This document shows positions 1 to 8,244 of a stretch of DNA of 64,000 bases, piece after piece (the first letter of the stretch is position 1; each line of letters begins with the position of its first letter). The translations under genes and the position numbers were made by a program. Source of the stretch: Tistrella mobilis (GTDB lineage: Bacteria; Pseudomonadota; Alphaproteobacteria; Tistrellales; Tistrellaceae); NCBI RefSeq assembly GCF_041468085.1, contig NZ_CP121014.1:248001-312000 (forward strand), given 5' to 3'. Below the pieces are notes generated by a model. It searched no databases, was not told the DNA's origin, and saw nothing but the letters and a program-made list of their open reading frames with translations.

Positions 1-2
1 CC

Positions 3-749
3 CGCTTGATGGCGACAGATCCGGAAGCGACGAGACTGCAGGCGGAACGTCGCGCCCGGGGCGAAGAGGAGGGTCCCTTGACCCGCGAGACCCGACGCGA
101 CCCGGAGGGGCGGCCGGTGCTGCTGGCAACATCCCTCAAAGGCGCGCTCAGAGCCCGGGCCATGCGGATTCTAACCACGCTCTTTGCCGGTGATCACACC
201 AGCCATCGCCTGCCCGATGGCGCGGCACAAGTGGCAAAGGACGTGTTCGGCTCAACCGGGCGACGCAGTCGTCTGCGCATCGGCCCGATGCGGCCGACGG
301 CCGAGCCGGTTTTTGCCATCCAGGAATTCATCGCGCTCGACCGCTTCTCGGGCGGGGGGGCCACCGGCCGGAAATTCCGCAGTCGGGCTGCGGAAGCCCC
401 GGGCTGGGATGTCCCGCTCATCCTCGATCTGGACGGACTCTCGCCGACACGCCGGGATGCCGCCTTTGCCCTCGTCGTCCTGGTGCTGAAGGACCTGATC
501 GACGGCGATATGTCCGTCGGTCATGGCACCGCCCATGGCTATGGCCGGACCGGCGGAAGTCTGCGGGGCCTGCGGATCGGCGGCTCCCTTGCGGCTGAGG
601 ATGGCTGGCAGGATCTTGCCCTGACGGACGGGGCCGCCCGCGACCCGTTCACCGCCGAGATGTTCCGTCTGTTCGTCACCCGACAGGCTCTGCCTGCCCT
701 GCGGGCAAGTGGTGGAGACCGATCCGCACCCGTCGTGAAAGGGGCATGA
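3..749 (+). CDS. RAMP-superfamily (Cas7/Csm3-like) CRISPR protein, 5' end cut by window edge
   Basis: Likely a type III CRISPR effector backbone subunit. The visible part contains a RAMP-type LLATSLKGALRARA segment (compare SSLKGALR of Csm3/Cas7) and a glycine-rich GHGTAHGYGRTGG loop near residue 175. The first beta strand that normally precedes the SLKG segment is not seen, and the reading frame is open to base 3, so the true start probably lies upstream. The TTG/ATG at 6-11 are therefore not trusted. It ends 1 nt before the next RAMP gene, so the two are cotranscribed. The signature gene cas10 is not in the window and would be expected to the left. Exact RAMP subfamily cannot be fixed from sequence alone. 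Confidence 0.75.
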   Translation, partial: RLMATDPEATRLQAERRARGEEEGPLTRETRRDPEGRPVLLATSLKGALRARAMRILTTLFAGDHTSHRLPDGAAQVAKDVFGSTGRRSRLRIGPMRPTAEPVFAIQEFIALDRFSGGGATGRKFRSRAAEAPGWDVPLILDLDGLSPTRRDAAFALVVLVLKDLIDGDMSVGHGTAHGYGRTGGSLRGLRIGGSLAAEDGWQDLALTDGAARDPFTAEMFRLFVTRQALPALRASGGDRSAPVVKGA

Positions 750-750
750 T

Positions 751-3150
751 ATGACCGACCCCAAGGCCCCTTTCATCAACAATTATCAGTTCGTTGATCC
801 GGCCGAAGCGCCGCGGGGCGATGCCCGCGACCTTCTCGGCACATACCCGACCGCCAACCAGATCGCAGCTGCCGGCGCCGATATCGGCGGCCTGACACAT
901 GATCGCTGGGTGACCGGCCGCCTGTCCGGATATATCGACTGCCGCCTGACGGTTGAAACCCCGCTCGTGCTGGGGGGCGAGCAGACCCGCCCGGATCGTG
1001 GCGACTATGCGACGGTTGCGCCGTTTCGCCTGCATGGGGAGATCGCGCTTCCCGGCAGCAGCCTGCGGGGCATGATCTCCGCCGTCGCCGAGATCGCCAG
1101 CGGATCTGCGCCGCGCATCCTGGACCGGCGCGAACTCCTGTCCTATCGCGTGCCGCTGCGCGATGCGCTTTCCGCGGTCGGGCGGATCGAGGCGGGACCG
1201 AACCAGTCTCTGGTCCTGCGGCCGCTTGCCCTGCCGACCTTTGCGATCGATACCAACTTCGAGATCCAGGGCTGGGCCGCCTTCCGGCGCAAATGGGAAC
1301 GCGCCTTCAATAGCTGGCGTCTCAAGACCTATTTCGGGGATGGTGACGGCGATCGCGCTTATGGGCGCCTCCGCGACCAGTATACCGATCGGACAGCCAC
1401 GACATCTTTCGAGCTGAGCAACCGGTTTACGCCTCCATCCTTCGACCGCCCGCCGACGATCACAGCGGACAGAGACGATAAGATATGGATGGAGACCCCC
1501 GCGGGCCGGATGCGGATCAAGGTCAAGCTGTCTAAGGGCAACCGCGGCGGCTTTGTCCTGGGGCTGTGGCCGCCGGATGACCGGCGCACGGGGCGCCCGG
1601 AACTCCCGCGGCCCGCGGGCTCCCAATCGGCGCGGCCCGGCTGGGTCCGGTTGCTGGAACGCGGTGAGGATACGCCCAAGAGCAAGACGCATGATCTCTT
1701 TGTCGATGCGGCCACTCCGGAAACGCCGGCCCTGCCGCTCGACGATGATGTGCTCCGTGATTTCAAAGAGCTTGCCCGCGAGGCCTGGCAGGCATCCGAG
1801 GGGGTTCATCCGCGCAATGCCAATCGCGACGATCCCGATTTCCGGCCGCGCCCCGGCGATCTGGTGTTCTTCGACATGAGCCCGGATGGCAGACGGGTGC
1901 AGGAGATCACCTACAGCAGCGCCTGGCGGCGTGCGGCACGCCATGACGCGGATGATGCGGGCAGCCACCAGTTTGCCGATGTTCATCACTTCTTCGAGCA
2001 GGCAGAGCGTCGCGCCGGCCGGCGGCTGCGGCCGCTTTCCCCTGCCACGGCCGATGCGCGCATCAGCCGGGCGGAAGCCCTGTTCGGCTTCGTGGCCGAT
2101 GCCGACCGCGAGCAGCCGATGCCCGAGGCCGGGGGTGACGGCCGTGGCAGGGCCTATGCCGGCCGGGTCGCCGTTGATTTCGCAAGGCTTGAAGATGCCG
2201 GGGCAGGCGATGCGGTTCTGGAAGCGCCGGTTGTGCTGCGCATCCTGTCCAGCCCGAAACTGCCCTCGTCCGAACTCTACTTCCACGAGGCGGGCGGGCG
2301 GATCACCGACGCGGCGCTTGCCACCAGCAGCCACCGACCGAACGGTATCAAGCGCTATGTTCATGACCGCGCCGTCGATCGCAAGCCGTCGCAAACCGAT
2401 GCCCTGGGGCGCCGCCGGACACCCGGTCGCTGGCACAGCGGGCAGCAGGACGCCGCCGCCGATGATGCCCGTGAGCAGAAGCTGAGGGTCACCCCCATCA
2501 CGCCGGAAACCCGTTTCACCTTCCGGGTCCGATTCGACAATCTGGACCGGCATGAGCTGGAGCTTCTGGCCTATGCGCTGCGCCCCAACGCATCATTCAG
2601 ACACAAGCTTGGCCTCGGACGGGGCATCGGCCTGGGGACCGTCGAGGTCGAGCCGCTTGAGCTGGTGCTGATCGATCGCATCGGCCGTTACACCGACCCG
2701 TTCACCGACCACCAGAGCCGTGCCATTGCGGCAGACGCACAGGACGAGCTTGCGCCGGATAACCTCGCCAAAGCCTGGCGTGACAGGTTTCAGCGTCATC
2801 TTCCCGAGACCGCCAAGGCGCTGGAGGCTCTTGGAAAACCACCTTCCGGCGGGCTCATGGTCATGTCTCCCCGGACATCCGCTCAGCCCGTCCATGGTGA
2901 GGAGGAGACCTTTAAGTGGTCGGCTGACAACAAAAAGAGCAACAGCGGTCGGCGTCAGGTTCTGGGGCCGGTAACCGGGGGCGCGCTGCGTACCCTGTTG
3001 CCGGATCCACCACCTCTGCGCCCTCGCGACCAGCCTGGCCCTCGCGGCCCTCAGAATCCACAGCGGTCGCGCGATCGTTCACCTCCAGACCCTGCTCCTG
3101 AGCGCAAGCCAACAGCCCTGGAACTGCGCCGAAAGCTTCTCGGCCGCTAA
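751..3150 (+). CDS. TIGR03986-type CRISPR-associated RAMP protein
   Basis: A 799-residue RAMP protein presumed to be part of a type III interference complex. The N-terminus has FINNYQFVDP, like the F-N-Y-F-V opening of the TIGR03986 family, followed by a first RAMP domain with LPGSSLRGMIS at about residues 100-110. The middle is long and low in recognisable motifs. A glycine-rich RAMP loop (KLGLGRGIGLGTVEVE) lies around residues 616-631. The last ~100 residues are Pro/Arg-rich and probably disordered. Starts 1 nt after the upstream RAMP stop and ends 10 nt before cas6, so it is within one operon. TIGR03986 proteins are known from type III loci; calling this subtype III-D would be inference without cas10. 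Confidence 0.8.
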   Translation: MTDPKAPFINNYQFVDPAEAPRGDARDLLGTYPTANQIAAAGADIGGLTHDRWVTGRLSGYIDCRLTVETPLVLGGEQTRPDRGDYATVAPFRLHGEIALPGSSLRGMISAVAEIASGSAPRILDRRELLSYRVPLRDALSAVGRIEAGPNQSLVLRPLALPTFAIDTNFEIQGWAAFRRKWERAFNSWRLKTYFGDGDGDRAYGRLRDQYTDRTATTSFELSNRFTPPSFDRPPTITADRDDKIWMETPAGRMRIKVKLSKGNRGGFVLGLWPPDDRRTGRPELPRPAGSQSARPGWVRLLERGEDTPKSKTHDLFVDAATPETPALPLDDDVLRDFKELAREAWQASEGVHPRNANRDDPDFRPRPGDLVFFDMSPDGRRVQEITYSSAWRRAARHDADDAGSHQFADVHHFFEQAERRAGRRLRPLSPATADARISRAEALFGFVADADREQPMPEAGGDGRGRAYAGRVAVDFARLEDAGAGDAVLEAPVVLRILSSPKLPSSELYFHEAGGRITDAALATSSHRPNGIKRYVHDRAVDRKPSQTDALGRRRTPGRWHSGQQDAAADDAREQKLRVTPITPETRFTFRVRFDNLDRHELELLAYALRPNASFRHKLGLGRGIGLGTVEVEPLELVLIDRIGRYTDPFTDHQSRAIAADAQDELAPDNLAKAWRDRFQRHLPETAKALEALGKPPSGGLMVMSPRTSAQPVHGEEETFKWSADNKKSNSGRRQVLGPVTGGALRTLLPDPPPLRPRDQPGPRGPQNPQRSRDRSPPDPAPERKPTALELRRKLLGR

Positions 3151-3160
3151 CCCCACCCAA

Positions 3161-4072
3161 ATGATCCCCACCCGCCTCACCACCCCCGCCCTGACCGGCG
3201 GGTTCGACCTGCTCGGCCCGGTCTTCACGCGAGAGGTGATCCACCTCCGCTGTGCGGCCCCGGCCGGGCTGGAGGATGGGCCGTGGATGGGGGCGGCCGT
3301 GCGGGGCGCGCTGGGGCGGGTGCTGGAAGAGCGGGCGGCAAATGGAGGGGCGGGCGGTCGGCGGGATCCGTTCAACCGGCCCTCGGCCTTCGCGATCCTG
3401 TTCCAGACCCAGGCCATGCTCACCCGCCGGCTGGAAGTGCCGCGGCCCTGGCGGTTGCGGGTGCAGCGGCGCGGTCGCAGCCTCACCATCGAGATCGCGC
3501 TCTACGGCTTCGCCGGCTATTGGGCGCCCGCCGTCGCCGATGCCCTGGTCGAGGCGCTGGCAGCCGGCGTGTCGCTGCGCGCCCTTGGCCGGATGCGCGT
3601 GCCCTGGCCGGTCGAGGCGCTGGAGATCCGCCGGATCACCGGCCTGCCCACATTGCCCGACAGCCGACTGCCCGACACCTCGCGCCCGCTGGTGCTGGAT
3701 ATCGAAACCCCGCTCGCTCTCAAGGCCGGCGGCGCGCTGGCCGGGCATCTCGACAACCTGCCGATGATGCTCGCCGACCGCGCCAGCGGCCTGGCCCGCT
3801 GGCACGACATCGCCATCACCGCCGATTTCAGCGCTCTGCGCACCGCCTCACGCAGGCTGCGCATCCAGGCCGACGGCCTGATCCCCGACCGCTGGGAACG
3901 CCGCTCCGGCCGCCGCGCCGGCCGCATCATCCCCATGGCCGGCTTCCGCGGCCGCCTGATCCTGCAGGATCTGGACCCGGCCTTCGCCCTGCCGCTCGCC
4001 ATCGCCGCCGATGCCCATCTGGGGCAGGGCGCCACGGCCGGTCTCGGCTGGTTCAGCGTCTCGGAAGACTGA
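3161..4072 (+). CDS. cas6: Cas6-family CRISPR pre-crRNA endoribonuclease
   Basis: Expected to cut the CRISPR precursor transcript within each repeat. The 303-residue protein has an N-terminal ferredoxin-like half (WMGAAVRGALGRVLEE at about residues 43-58) and a C-terminal Cas6 domain ending in the family's glycine-rich loop GQGATAGLGWFS at about 289-300. No catalytic residue can be assigned with certainty. It is a free-standing Cas6; the RT-Cas1 gene in this locus has no N-terminal Cas6 domain. The ATG at 3161 is 10 nt after the preceding stop. Its last 20 nt overlap antisense the end of the large leftward gene at 4053. It probably serves the array at 7807-8116. Confidence 0.85.
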   Translation: MIPTRLTTPALTGGFDLLGPVFTREVIHLRCAAPAGLEDGPWMGAAVRGALGRVLEERAANGGAGGRRDPFNRPSAFAILFQTQAMLTRRLEVPRPWRLRVQRRGRSLTIEIALYGFAGYWAPAVADALVEALAAGVSLRALGRMRVPWPVEALEIRRITGLPTLPDSRLPDTSRPLVLDIETPLALKAGGALAGHLDNLPMMLADRASGLARWHDIAITADFSALRTASRRLRIQADGLIPDRWERRSGRRAGRIIPMAGFRGRLILQDLDPAFALPLAIAADAHLGQGATAGLGWFSVSED

Positions 4073-7000
4073 CGACGGAAGACCGGGCTGCCGCCCGGAC
4101 CCGCCCGGAGGCGTGGCCTCCGGACCTCGGGGGTGACGGATGTCGGAGGGGCGTTGGAGCCTTTGGCCAGGGCTTCAGAGGAAGATGGCCAGAGGCCGAG
4201 CCATTTATTATGAAGTTTCCATGACCGGAGCCATTGGTCATGACTTCAAACTCTCCTCCTTCCAACCCGCTTGTCAAGCGGCCTCTGAAGACGCCATTTT
4301 CCGTCGGCATGCTTGATATTTCATACGATGGCGTGAAGTTCTCCGATGAATTCGGAATTCTGTATTTTATTTCAATGGGATAATGATATCCACCGGGTAT
4401 CCGGCCCTCAGCGGGGGGCTTCGGGGCCGCAGGGGGGGTATAGGTGCAGCGGCCCACAACCAGGGCGACCACCAGAAGGGCGCCATGGATGAGGGCGATC
4501 ACGCGCAACGTTACGCGGTCGGGGTCGCGGCCGGGGCGGAGATAGGTGGTGCAGCAGGCGATGCGCCTGCGCAGCCAGCGGCAGCCGGCGTCGAGGCCGC
4601 GCGCCGGCCGGGGCGACGCAGTGGAGGGCAGGGGCTTGGCCGGGTCGGCGGTGCAGCTCAGCTCCCGCCAGTACAGCGCCACCGAAAGGATGCAGCCGAC
4701 GACATAGGCCGCAGCCCAGACCGGCAGATGAACCATGGCCGAGGCCCCGGACAGCAGATCCCAGATCGGCGCCTCGCCCTTGGCGTCGTTGCCGGCGACG
4801 AATTCCTTCAGCCCCAAAAGGCCGATCGCGATCACTACCGGCAGGCCCAGGCCGAACAGCACCGCCTGGACCCGGGCGCCGCGGCGTTCGATCATTGCGG
4901 CGGCTTCTTCGGTCAGGCTGGCGAGCCAGCTTTCGGTGCGGGTGATCTTGTCGTCGATCAGCCGGTATTCGGCATCGAGCCGCGCCTGACGGCGCATCAG
5001 CTCGAACAGCTCCCGCCCCTGCACCTGGGTGGTGACATCGCCATACCACAAGCCGTCATTGAAACGGATCAGCCGCCGGCGCAGATCCCGGAACTGCGCG
5101 CGCTGATCGTTGACCGGATCGGCATCGCCCTCCACCAGTTGCGGCAGGCGGCGGATCACCTCGGCGGTGAACTGCATCAGCACGCCGGCCTGGATCTGGG
5201 TGATCAGGAACAGCCGGCGATACATGGTCGGCATCTGCACCGCATGGATCACATTGCGCGCGAACCAGCCGCTGCCCCACATAACGAAGGAATGGCTGGT
5301 GGCGGCAAACCACGAGCCATCGGCATCGAAGCGGCCATAGGCGGCGGCGGCGATCTCGGCCCGGGTGGCCCCGGGGTCATAGGCGGGGCCGCTGTCATAG
5401 CGATCGACGGTGGCGAGCCGGCCGCGCAGCCAGAGCCGGCGCTCGACCGCCTCGGCCTGATCGGGCATCTGCCCGAGCGTCACCAGGGAGTGGACGACAT
5501 GGGCGCGATCATCGGTCAGCAGCCGCGGCGCCAGCCTTGCCCGGTCCCAGCCCAGCGCCGCGAAGGCGATGTCGATCAACGCGCCGAACCAGCCGGTCAG
5601 CCGCTGATCATCCGGCGTCACGGCATGGCCGCGGATCATATGCCCCAGCATCCCGGACGGGCCATGAAGGCTGATCGCGACATGGCCGTCGGTCGGCTTC
5701 TCGGGCAGCCCGGCCTCTGCGAAGCCTGAATGGGTGAAGCGGCCAAGGGCCGCCCAGTCCAGCGCATCGGCGACGGTGCAAACCGGGCCGGCGGGCGGGG
5801 TCAGAAGCGCCCGCCAGTCCTGGCGAACCTTATTGTCCGCGGCCTTCCAGGGCTGCATCTGCGCGGCCAGGCTCAGATGTTCCTCGCCCGAGGGGGCGGG
5901 GTTCAGCAGGTCGCCCAGAATGACCTCCAGGATCAGCACCGAGCGGAAGGCCAGATGCAGGCGCAAACCCACCACCGGCGCGCAGCGGGCCGAGGCGCGG
6001 CTGTTGTGGACATAGCGGAGCGACAGCGGACCTGTCGGCTGCCCGTTGAGCCGGCCGCCCGCGCCGACATCGATCAACAGGCTGATCAGGGCATGACCAT
6101 GGTTCAGCGCGTCGGCAAGCGCCGTGCAGCCGTCGGCCGACCCGGTCTGACCGGCGGAAACGGCGGGGGCGAAGATGTCGCGCACCTGATCGGCCAGATA
6201 GATCCGTTCCTCGTCGGTGGCCTGCAGAAGGTGAACCGGGCGGTTCGGGTCGCGGGTCGCGGCACAGAGCGCCTGGATGTCGTCTGCCGTCAGCTCCTCC
6301 TTCAGGCCCAGGATCTGGCTGAAGGACAGCCGCCAGCCCGCCACCGGCCGGTTGCCGTTCAGCAGATTGGCCAGGATCCTGTCGGCAAGGGCATCCAGCG
6401 CCGCCGCATCGGTGCCGGTGCGGTCCTCGGCGCCGAAGAACAGGCATTCGCCGCCGCCGCCGTAATAATGGAGCCGTCCGGTCCCCCAGGCGGCCCGCAG
6501 ATCGGGCCGGAACCAGTCGCGCATCAGCCCGGCATTGCGGCGGGCGCCGTAATGTTCCAGGGCGATGGTCCGGGGCGCCGGCGCCTCGTCCGCGGCATCC
6601 CCGGTTTCGGGCCGCCGGGTGACCAGGATCAGCAGATCGGTCTCGGCATCGGGCCGTCCGCCGCCGGTCTGCCACATCCCGAGCAGGATCGCCTCGGCGG
6701 CGATGTCGCGATCGGTCTCGGGCATCTCGGCCAGAATCAGCCGCTCCCCGCCCGATACCCGGTCGGCGCCCGGGGTAAATGCCCGCAGCAGGAGCGGTTC
6801 CTGCGCGACCCGGTCCACCCGGTCCAGCCAGTCCCTGACCTTCGCCGCTGGTGCGCGACAGATCCGGGACAGGATCGCCCCGGCATTGACGGGGGCCATG
6901 CCCCGGCGTTCATGGTGGTCGCGCATCTCCTGGGCGATCACCGCATCCCAGGCGCGGATCCGAAGCATGATCCGGATCAGCACCTCTCCCGCCAGCACCG

Positions 7001-7685
7001 TGGGGGCGCGCGTCTCACCCCCTCTCTCCTGCGCCGCGCCATCCGTCGGCGGGGCTGCGGCATCCAGACAGGGCAGGTTCCAGGCCTCGGCCGGCAGGTG
7101 GCGGCTGGCCGCGCCCCAGTCGACCTGGTCGCAGGGGCTGATGTCGACACCGACGAGCTGCGAGAGCGCTTCGCAGGCGGCGGCCGATGCAGCGGCCTTG
7201 CGGCAGACCATCGCCTCCAGCGCGCCGGTCAACCCGGCCATGCCGCCCAGATCATTGGCGATGATCAGCCGGTCCAGCACGGGGATCTGATCCCGGTCAT
7301 GGCCGCCGAATTGTTCCAGAAGCGACACCGGCCGTTGCGGCGCGGCGGCAAACCCCGCCGCCGCAGCGCCGGTGCCCGGTCCGTCATCCACCACCACATG
7401 GCCCGGATGGCAGCGCAGCCTGACCCCGGTTGCCGCAATCACCGCGGCAGCGTCGGCATCGTCGATCCCCGCCAGCACCACCTCGCGCAGGCGCGGCGTG
7501 GCGACTGTCTCGGGCGCCGCCAGCCGGGTCATCACCCGGTCCAGCAGATCGGCCGGCATTCCACCCGACTGCCGCCAGGACCCCGCGACCGCGAGCGTTT
7601 CAGTCCCGCGCCCGCTCTCTGCCCCCAGGACCTCCGCCACCCGGGCGGTCACCAGATCCCGCACCACCACCACGACCAGCCGCAT
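4053..7685 (-). CDS. Large CRISPR-associated protein with C-terminal membrane segments (CorA-like layout), function unknown
   Basis: A 1210-residue protein I do not recognise. The first ~850 residues are soluble with no motif I can name. Around 878-892 is WYGDVTTQVQGRELF inside a long helical stretch, then hydrophobic segments near 938-960, 982-1005 and 1060-1077. A long helical stalk before a hairpin of membrane helices resembles CorA-like membrane effectors known from some type III loci, but no GMN motif is seen. The ATG at 7685 follows a G-rich stretch; upstream in-frame starts reach 7802. The gene starts 121 nt beyond the distal end of the CRISPR array and may be read from the array promoter. 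The last ~110 codons run through the degenerate leader and orphan repeat and stop inside cas6, so the C-terminal tail looks acquired. Confidence 0.65.
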   Translation of the reverse strand: MRLVVVVVRDLVTARVAEVLGAESGRGTETLAVAGSWRQSGGMPADLLDRVMTRLAAPETVATPRLREVVLAGIDDADAAAVIAATGVRLRCHPGHVVVDDGPGTGAAAAGFAAAPQRPVSLLEQFGGHDRDQIPVLDRLIIANDLGGMAGLTGALEAMVCRKAAASAAACEALSQLVGVDISPCDQVDWGAASRHLPAEAWNLPCLDAAAPPTDGAAQERGGETRAPTVLAGEVLIRIMLRIRAWDAVIAQEMRDHHERRGMAPVNAGAILSRICRAPAAKVRDWLDRVDRVAQEPLLLRAFTPGADRVSGGERLILAEMPETDRDIAAEAILLGMWQTGGGRPDAETDLLILVTRRPETGDAADEAPAPRTIALEHYGARRNAGLMRDWFRPDLRAAWGTGRLHYYGGGGECLFFGAEDRTGTDAAALDALADRILANLLNGNRPVAGWRLSFSQILGLKEELTADDIQALCAATRDPNRPVHLLQATDEERIYLADQVRDIFAPAVSAGQTGSADGCTALADALNHGHALISLLIDVGAGGRLNGQPTGPLSLRYVHNSRASARCAPVVGLRLHLAFRSVLILEVILGDLLNPAPSGEEHLSLAAQMQPWKAADNKVRQDWRALLTPPAGPVCTVADALDWAALGRFTHSGFAEAGLPEKPTDGHVAISLHGPSGMLGHMIRGHAVTPDDQRLTGWFGALIDIAFAALGWDRARLAPRLLTDDRAHVVHSLVTLGQMPDQAEAVERRLWLRGRLATVDRYDSGPAYDPGATRAEIAAAAYGRFDADGSWFAATSHSFVMWGSGWFARNVIHAVQMPTMYRRLFLITQIQAGVLMQFTAEVIRRLPQLVEGDADPVNDQRAQFRDLRRRLIRFNDGLWYGDVTTQVQGRELFELMRRQARLDAEYRLIDDKITRTESWLASLTEEAAAMIERRGARVQAVLFGLGLPVVIAIGLLGLKEFVAGNDAKGEAPIWDLLSGASAMVHLPVWAAAYVVGCILSVALYWRELSCTADPAKPLPSTASPRPARGLDAGCRWLRRRIACCTTYLRPGRDPDRVTLRVIALIHGALLVVALVVGRCTYTPPAAPKPPAEGRIPGGYHYPIEIKYRIPNSSENFTPSYEISSMPTENGVFRGRLTSGLEGGEFEVMTNGSGHGNFIINGSASGHLPLKPWPKAPTPLRHPSPPRSGGHASGRVRAAARSSVVSLPRR
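4215..4251. CRISPR. Orphan single CRISPR repeat
   Basis: This 37-bp sequence matches the consensus of the array at 7807-8116 at 35 of 37 positions. It keeps CCATGACC on the left arm, but two substitutions change the loop and the right arm (GGTCATGA instead of GGTCATGG). There is no second repeat next to it. It lies inside the 3' part of the leftward ORF 4053-7685, where it is read as codons. With the flanking leader-like sequence it looks like the remnant of a second array, or one side of a duplication. Confidence 0.9.
4252..4390 (-). promoter_or_regulatory. Degenerate second copy of the CRISPR leader
   Basis: Sequence to the right of the orphan repeat aligns with that to the right of the true array. 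Both have TTGACA (minus strand; 4272-4277 and 8136-8141) 20-21 nt from the repeat. Both have the 14-mer CCATTTTCCGTCGG (4294-4307 and 8158-8171) 42-43 nt from the repeat, then ATTTCAT. Spacing and order are conserved while the sequence between has diverged, which indicates homologous leaders. The region is AT-rich compared with its surroundings. The 4073-4214 stretch to the left holds only the overlapping ORF tail. Confidence 0.75.
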
Positions 7686-7806
7686 GGCGCCCCCCAATCC
7701 GATCAACCCTGGGACGAGGCTATCATCCGGACGGGTGAGCGGGAAGAGTGAAGGGTCACAGGATCGGAGGGCGCGCTTTTGAAAAGGGAGAGGGCAAGAC
7801 ACAGGA

Positions 7807-8116
7807 AAGCGTATGACCGGGGCGATTGGTCATGGCCTTAAACTCCTTTACGACGTGAAAACCCGCGGCGCCCCGTTTCCATGACCGGAGCGATTGGTCA
7901 TGGCTTCAAACTGATTACTGGGCGTGCGCCGCGTGTGGCGGGTTTCCATGACCGGAGCGATTGGTCATGGCTTCAAACTGGACGTGCCCATCATTCTGCT
8001 GGGCGAGCCAGTTTCCATGACCGGAGCGATTGGTCATGGCTTCAAACCCGAATACGACCCCCAACTCAAGGAGAACCCCGTTTCCATGACCGGAGCGATT
8101 GGTCATGGCTTCAAAC
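7807..8116 (-). CRISPR. CRISPR array, five repeats and four spacers
   Basis: The 37-bp repeats are at 7807-7843 (degenerate), 7875-7911, 7942-7978, 8011-8047 and 8080-8116; the last four are identical. Spacers are 31, 30, 32 and 32 bp. Each repeat has a perfect 8-bp inverted repeat CCATGACC/GGTCATGG around a 9-nt loop. The degenerate repeat is on the left and the leader-like sequence on the right, which argues for transcription on the minus strand; that strand ends each repeat in ATGGAAAC, like common 8-nt crRNA handles. The opposite direction cannot be excluded, because the plus strand also leaves 8 nt (CTTCAAAC) after the stem. Confidence 0.95.
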
Positions 8117-8244
8117 TCCCCCTCTTCCAGGCCATTGTCAAGATATCCTGTTTTGGCCCATTTTCCGTCGGGATCGAGGTCATTTCATGCACGGGTATTC
8201 GCTCCTTGAAGGCATCCCGGTTTCTATAATAATATCAGATAATT
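8117..8244. promoter_or_regulatory. CRISPR leader and divergent promoter region
   Basis: This 128-bp gap separates the array from the RT-Cas1 gene. It contains the leader elements shared with 4252-4390 (TTGACA on the minus strand at 8136-8141, the 14-mer at 8158-8171, ATTTCAT) and an AT-rich end. On the plus strand TATAAT at 8225-8230 is a good -10 box for RT-cas1, without a well-spaced -35. The region would drive the array leftwards and the adaptation genes rightwards. Confidence 0.7.

Noticed and set aside
4383-7751. Long plus-strand frames opposite the membrane-protein gene
   Set aside because: No protein-like composition (Gln/Arg/Gly/Ala-rich); the minus-strand product has coherent membrane helices.
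7807-8116. Reading the CRISPR array on the plus strand
   Set aside because: Possible because 8 nt follow the stem, but the degenerate repeat on the left, the conserved leader on the right and the ATGGAAAC end on the minus strand favour the other direction. Not fully excluded.
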